From Prolixibacteraceae bacterium (GTDB taxonomy: Bacteria > Bacteroidota > Bacteroidia > Bacteroidales > Prolixibacteraceae), in assembly GCA_003537645.1 (NCBI GenBank), contig DPRM01000123.1, positions 21,801 to 40,170 of the forward strand: DNA of 18,370 nt, given 5' to 3'. The notes under the pieces were generated by a model. The model was not told where the DNA came from. It saw nothing but the letters and a program-made list of their open reading frames with translations, and searched no databases. Position numbers and translations under genes: made by a program. Position 1 is the stretch's first letter, and each line of letters starts with the position of its first letter. Positions 15,003 to 18,370 of the stretch are shown here, piece by piece.

Positions 15003-15017
15003 ATCAATATTGCATTA

Positions 15018-16886
15018 TTAGTTTTTAGTAATCGTAGCTTTCAGGTTCCATGGATCGAGGGTAATGGTATAATTACCATTGGCCGAAACGCTGATGTTAT
15101 CGCCACCGGCGTTCAGTGCACCCAGGCTTCCACCCAGATTAATATCCCATCCGTCGTTGGCTCTGAATTTAAATGCGCCCGGCGATTTCAGGTCTAAAGT
15201 AACAGTGAACACTTTTTTGGAAGCGTCCCAGGTCATGTTGGTGTCGTTGTCCCAACCTCCGGGAGTTGCATCGCCAATTACACCCCATCTGTTTGCGCTG
15301 TATTTGTAGGCATTCGGCTTGCTTAAATCCAGGGTAAAGGCGTAGTCAGATTCAACGGTCACGGCAATATTGTCGCCACCGGCATTCAGATTCGCATCTT
15401 TGCTTGAACTTCCGTAGTTGAAATCCCAATTGTGGTTAGCCCTGAATTTGAATTCGGCTGCAGTAAGATGTACCGAACCAATCCATGTTTTTGAAGCAGG
15501 ATTGTATGTCAGCGGAGTTTCGTCGTCCCATCCTTTAGGCGAAGCAGAACCAATTACACCCCATGTAGTTGCAACAGCGGTATAAGTCATTGCAGCAGCA
15601 TCAGCATTTATCTTGTAGTAGCCTGCCGGAGATTTAATATTTCCACCATTGCCATCAATTTTTCCTGCGCCGCCATCACCATAATTTGGTCCGTCCCAGT
15701 TTGGCTGAGTGGCGAATTTCCATTCGTTGGAGCTGTTGGCCATGTAAACATATCCTTCCAGTTTGTCGGGTGCAGTAATTGTGCTGATTACCTGTGGCGA
15801 CTTATCGGGCGACCAATTGGCCAAACCTGAACCTGGATAACTGGCTTCAACATAGTCGCCTGGAATATTCCAGGTACGAATGTTGGCCAAAGTAGTAAAC
15901 ATCACATCGCTGCCATAAGCAGTACCGGCGCTGTTTGTTGCGAAAGCACGAACATGGTATGTTGTGAATACCGATAAACCTGTGAGGTTGCTTACAAATG
16001 AACCAAGACCTGCACCACCGTCAATTTTTGTATCGGCGATAGTTGGGTTGGCACTTGTGCTCCAGACCAAACCTTTGGCGGTAACCTCGGCACCACCATC
16101 GTAAGAAACATTACCACCAGTAACAGCTGAAACTTTTGTGATTCCGCTAACAGCAGTGGTTGTAACAAGCGGCAAATCGACCAGCGTTTTGAAACTTACT
16201 TCAGAACCGTATCCAGTACCGGCGCTGTTTGTTGCATAGGCACGCACATAATAGGTTGTATTTCCTTTCAGTGCAGCCAAAGCGCTTACGAATGCGCCCG
16301 CTCCCTTGTCGTCGGTTGTTTTGCTGTCGGCAATTGTAGGCGCCGGATTTGTTCCGAAAACAACACCACGAACAGTTACTTCGGCACCACCGGTAGCGGT
16401 AACATTACCTCCACCTGCGGCAGAATTACCAGTAATTGTGGTAATTGCAGCAGTTGTAAGCACCGGAACAACTGGTAGAGTTGTAAATGAATACTCTTCA
16501 CCGTAAATTGTACCTGCTGATCCGGTAGCATAAGCCCTTGCATAATATTTGGTAGCATAAGCCAGTCCGGTCAATGTTACATTAAAAGTGGCAGATGTAC
16601 TTTTTTCGGTGTATGCAACTTTTTTGTTTGCAATAGTAGGAGCAGTAGCTGTATTGTAACAAACCCCTTTTTCGGTAAAACCATCGCCTTCGGCAACCAC
16701 GAAGCCAACCACTGTTGCAGTAGCCGAGGTTACATTAAGCAATTGCGATGTGGCAAGCTGCGGAGCCAGTCTCACGTCGGTATTTTCCTTTGTACATGCA
16801 GCAAAAATGATTGTTGCAGTTAAAAGGATGGCCAATGTTCTGTATATGAACATTCGTTTCATTGATATCATTTTTAAATGTTTCAT
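15018..16886 (-). CDS. SusF-like surface starch-binding lipoprotein with three FN3-like repeats
   Basis: The protein has 622 residues if the ATG at 16886 is used. A start at 16862 (MKRMFIYRTLAIL) is equally possible and gives a more usual signal peptide. The lipobox is FAAC (C31). Three tandem repeats of about 98 residues follow (about 42-137, 141-235, 239-333). Each has the pattern GGN/GFV, KGV/RGV, PTIA and TYYxRAYATNSAGTxYG, as in the FN3-like repeats common in Bacteroidota lipoproteins. The C-terminal half holds three modules of SusE/SusF type (about 336-440, 442-530, 534-620). The last two contain WGVIG-ATP-GWD and FKFRAN-WD with the aromatic residues expected for glucan binding. It follows susE by 5 bases and probably holds starch chains at the cell surface. 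No enzyme motif. I leave the gene symbol empty, since the repeats differ from classical SusF. Confidence 0.88.
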   Translation of the reverse strand: MKHLKMISMKRMFIYRTLAILLTATIIFAACTKENTDVRLAPQLATSQLLNVTSATATVVGFVVAEGDGFTEKGVCYNTATAPTIANKKVAYTEKSTSATFNVTLTGLAYATKYYARAYATGSAGTIYGEEYSFTTLPVVPVLTTAAITTITGNSAAGGGNVTATGGAEVTVRGVVFGTNPAPTIADSKTTDDKGAGAFVSALAALKGNTTYYVRAYATNSAGTGYGSEVSFKTLVDLPLVTTTAVSGITKVSAVTGGNVSYDGGAEVTAKGLVWSTSANPTIADTKIDGGAGLGSFVSNLTGLSVFTTYHVRAFATNSAGTAYGSDVMFTTLANIRTWNIPGDYVEASYPGSGLANWSPDKSPQVISTITAPDKLEGYVYMANSSNEWKFATQPNWDGPNYGDGGAGKIDGNGGNIKSPAGYYKINADAAAMTYTAVATTWGVIGSASPKGWDDETPLTYNPASKTWIGSVHLTAAEFKFRANHNWDFNYGSSSKDANLNAGGDNIAVTVESDYAFTLDLSKPNAYKYSANRWGVIGDATPGGWDNDTNMTWDASKKVFTVTLDLKSPGAFKFRANDGWDINLGGSLGALNAGGDNISVSANGNYTITLDPWNLKATITKN

Positions 16887-16891
16887 ACAAA

Positions 16892-17926
16892 CTAGTTTTT
16901 AGTTATTTTACAGTTACCACCCACTTCACCCTTAACCGAGTTTGGATTAGTTATGGTTAGCACAATGGTGTAGTTACCAGCAGTTACAGTTAAGTTTGAT
17001 CCATCAACAGTCAAACTATTTGCAGTACCACCTAAATTCCATGCCCAACCATCGTTCAGTCTGAATTTAATATCACCATCAACCAGGTTAATGGTAATTT
17101 TCCAGGTTCCGGTAGCAGCATCGTAATCCATTTTTTGGTCGGGTGAATCCCAGCCATTTGGAGTTGCAGATCCAACAAGACCGATCATGTAAGCATCCAG
17201 CGAATAGGTAAGCGCCTTGGTATCGGCTACAAATTTGTACCATCCGTTATCTGATGAAATAATTCCGGTACCATTCACTGCAAGGGCTGCCCCATTTGCT
17301 CCGTAAACAACATTTGTATCAGGATCTTTCAGTGTAAATGGTTTGGTTTTATCAAGTTTTACAAGTCCGGTATATTTACCGTTGCCCAGAGCTGATTCAA
17401 TTTTCTGGTTGATTCCGGAACCAACTAAATCTAAACGTGGCAAACCATAAGTAGTAACATTTACCGTTTTTATTTCTGAAGAATATTCCAGCGGATTAGC
17501 ACTTGTTCCGAGAGCACCGGTGCCTGCATCAACAGATAAAACTGCCCTCATCCGAAGATCGACAGCAGAAACCTGGTCGGCAGGGAATTTTTTAAGTAAA
17601 ATTCCATTCAGGTCGCTCACAGTAATTTTCATTTGGGTATTCTTAATACCTGAAGTTAAAACAGTGGCATCCTTGAAATTATTTCCCTTCGGACATATTT
17701 CCAGAAAATAAGTGGCAGACGCCTGAAAACCGGGATCGACAGCGGTACCAACAAATACCAGTGTGTCCATTCCTTTGGCCCTTTTAAGTGTCAAATCAGG
17801 AACAGTCTGAATTGTTGGTGCAATTGGATTGGTCAGCATCACCACTTTTGTTTCGTCCTTCTCACACGAAAACAAAAGTCCGATCAACCCAATTAAGGTT
17901 AAATATATAATTGAATTTTTATTCAT
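16892..17926 (-). CDS. susE: SusE-like surface starch-binding lipoprotein
   Basis: I choose the ATG at 17926 (344 residues). It gives a clean lipoprotein signal peptide, MNKNSIIYLTLIGLIGLLFS followed by C21. The frame is open to 18013, but that start would lie inside the upstream susD-like gene. Residues about 22-160 match the SusE N-terminal domain, including the TLVFVGTAVDPGFQASATYFLEI stretch. Residues about 165-245 and 246-340 are two glucan-binding-type modules. The last, with LVGSATPNGWDSP and KFRLNDGWAWNLGG, is clearly related to the two final modules of the neighbouring SusF-like protein, and both proteins end in ITKN. It lies 19 bases after the susD-like gene and 5 bases before the next, so these form one operon. 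It should bind starch or maltodextrins on the outer face of the outer membrane. Confidence 0.88.
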   Translation of the reverse strand: MNKNSIIYLTLIGLIGLLFSCEKDETKVVMLTNPIAPTIQTVPDLTLKRAKGMDTLVFVGTAVDPGFQASATYFLEICPKGNNFKDATVLTSGIKNTQMKITVSDLNGILLKKFPADQVSAVDLRMRAVLSVDAGTGALGTSANPLEYSSEIKTVNVTTYGLPRLDLVGSGINQKIESALGNGKYTGLVKLDKTKPFTLKDPDTNVVYGANGAALAVNGTGIISSDNGWYKFVADTKALTYSLDAYMIGLVGSATPNGWDSPDQKMDYDAATGTWKITINLVDGDIKFRLNDGWAWNLGGTANSLTVDGSNLTVTAGNYTIVLTITNPNSVKGEVGGNCKITKN

Positions 17927-17945
17927 TGTTCTGAAGTTTAAAGGA

Positions 17946-18370
17946 TTAATATTTTGGATTTTGTTTGATGTTCGGATTGGCCGAAACTTCAGCTCCAGGG
18001 ATCGGGAAAACATTCAAATGGCTGTCGGTATTGGCTCCTTTGAAGATACCGCCTTTCCATTGCCAGAAGTAATTTCCATCGGTAAACTTACCAAAGCGAA
18101 CCAAATCGGTACGCCTTTGAGCTTCGTAATAAAATTCGCGGCCACGTTCGTCCAGCAAAAACTGATCGGTTAACTGTGCTTCAGTAATGTTTCCGCTTGC
18201 ATTTCCGTAAGCGCGTGTTCTGACTACATTGATGTCTTTCACTGCATTGGCTTTATCATTCAGGCGATACAATGCTTCGGCTCTCATCAGGTAAGCATCG
18301 GCCAGACGGAAAACGGGGAAATCGGTGCTTGCGTAGGCTGTGCTGTAATTCGAAGCCTGTGAACCATCTG
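17946..18370 (-). CDS. susD: SusD/RagB-family outer membrane glycan-binding lipoprotein, C-terminal part
   Basis: The frame is open to the right edge, so the N-terminal part lies outside the window; about 140 residues are visible. FPVFRLADAYLMRAEALYRLN (split here as FPVFRLADAY and LMRAEALYRLN) is the TPR-type segment of SusD, and LLDERGREFYYEAQRRTDLVRFGKF is the classical conserved C-terminal stretch. NVFPIPGAEVSANPNIKQNPKY is the usual family ending. SusD caps the SusC TonB-dependent channel and binds the glycan before import. Here its position just before susE, susF and a GH13 enzyme points to starch or a related alpha-glucan. A susC gene would be expected directly upstream, beyond the window. 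Confidence 0.95.
   Translation of the reverse strand, partial: DGSQASNYSTAYASTDFPVFRLADAYLMRAEALYRLNDKANAVKDINVVRTRAYGNASGNITEAQLTDQFLLDERGREFYYEAQRRTDLVRFGKFTDGNYFWQWKGGIFKGANTDSHLNVFPIPGAEVSANPNIKQNPKY

Noticed and set aside
17829..18173. Plus-strand frame of 114 codons across the susE-susD junction
   Set aside because: It is antisense to both genes and has no recognisable domain.
1..18370. tRNA, rRNA, phage, insertion sequence, CRISPR or defence genes
   Set aside because: I read both strands for typical motifs and found none. The only mobile-like features are the short palindromic repeats listed.

Overview
The window is a chromosomal segment of a Bacteroidota bacterium, probably an environmental lineage near the Marinilabiliales/Prolixibacteraceae. 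That placement is inferred from gene style and is not proven. The evidence for Bacteroidota is a Sus-type starch-utilisation locus (SusD, SusE, SusF), the gliding/type IX secretion lipoprotein GldH, two proteins with type IX secretion (T9SS) C-terminal sorting domains, a -7 box of the TAnnTTTG type before pgk, and the near absence of Shine-Dalgarno sequences.

Layout, left to right. (1) 1-1610, plus strand: the end of a DUF5009-type membrane acyltransferase, then a secreted DUF2961/GH172 glycoside hydrolase, probably one operon. (2) 1736-5524, minus strand: a housekeeping block read as holB, ricT (PSP1 domain), gldH and trmB. Two copies of an 82-bp palindromic element lie on either side of trmB. 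(3) 5793-7130, plus strand: a T9SS cargo protein followed by what looks like the truncated remnant of another surface protein. A run of nine G lies upstream of the first. (4) 7293-8486, plus strand: pgk, with a promoter box before it and a terminator after it, then a cluster of short hairpins arranged as an inverted repeat (8658-8800). (5) 8878-9547, plus strand: a C_GCAxxG_C_C-type cysteine protein and a small DUF2892 membrane protein, closed by a strong terminator that also serves the opposite strand. (6) 9628-12120, minus strand: a two-repeat lipoprotein and a 416-residue secreted protein, both of unknown function. (7) 12188-18370, minus strand: an alpha-glucan utilisation locus read susD (cut by the window edge), susE, susF, GH13 amylase. 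The susC partner would lie beyond the right edge.

How the genes work together. SusD, SusE and SusF would capture starch-like glucans at the cell surface. The GH13 enzyme would cleave them after secretion through T9SS and anchoring by its sorting domain; this differs from the lipid-anchored SusG of the classical Bacteroides thetaiotaomicron system. GldH is a component associated with gliding and T9SS, so its presence nearby fits. A strong intrinsic terminator between susF and the amylase gene suggests that the enzyme is made at a lower or separately controlled level than the binding proteins.

I did not find a clear undescribed system such as a defence island, CRISPR array, phage or retroelement. 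The points most worth following are the paired palindromes around trmB, the hairpin cluster after pgk, the terminator that forms the amylase leader, the recombination-prone repeats in susF, and the unexplained secreted proteins at 9628-12120.
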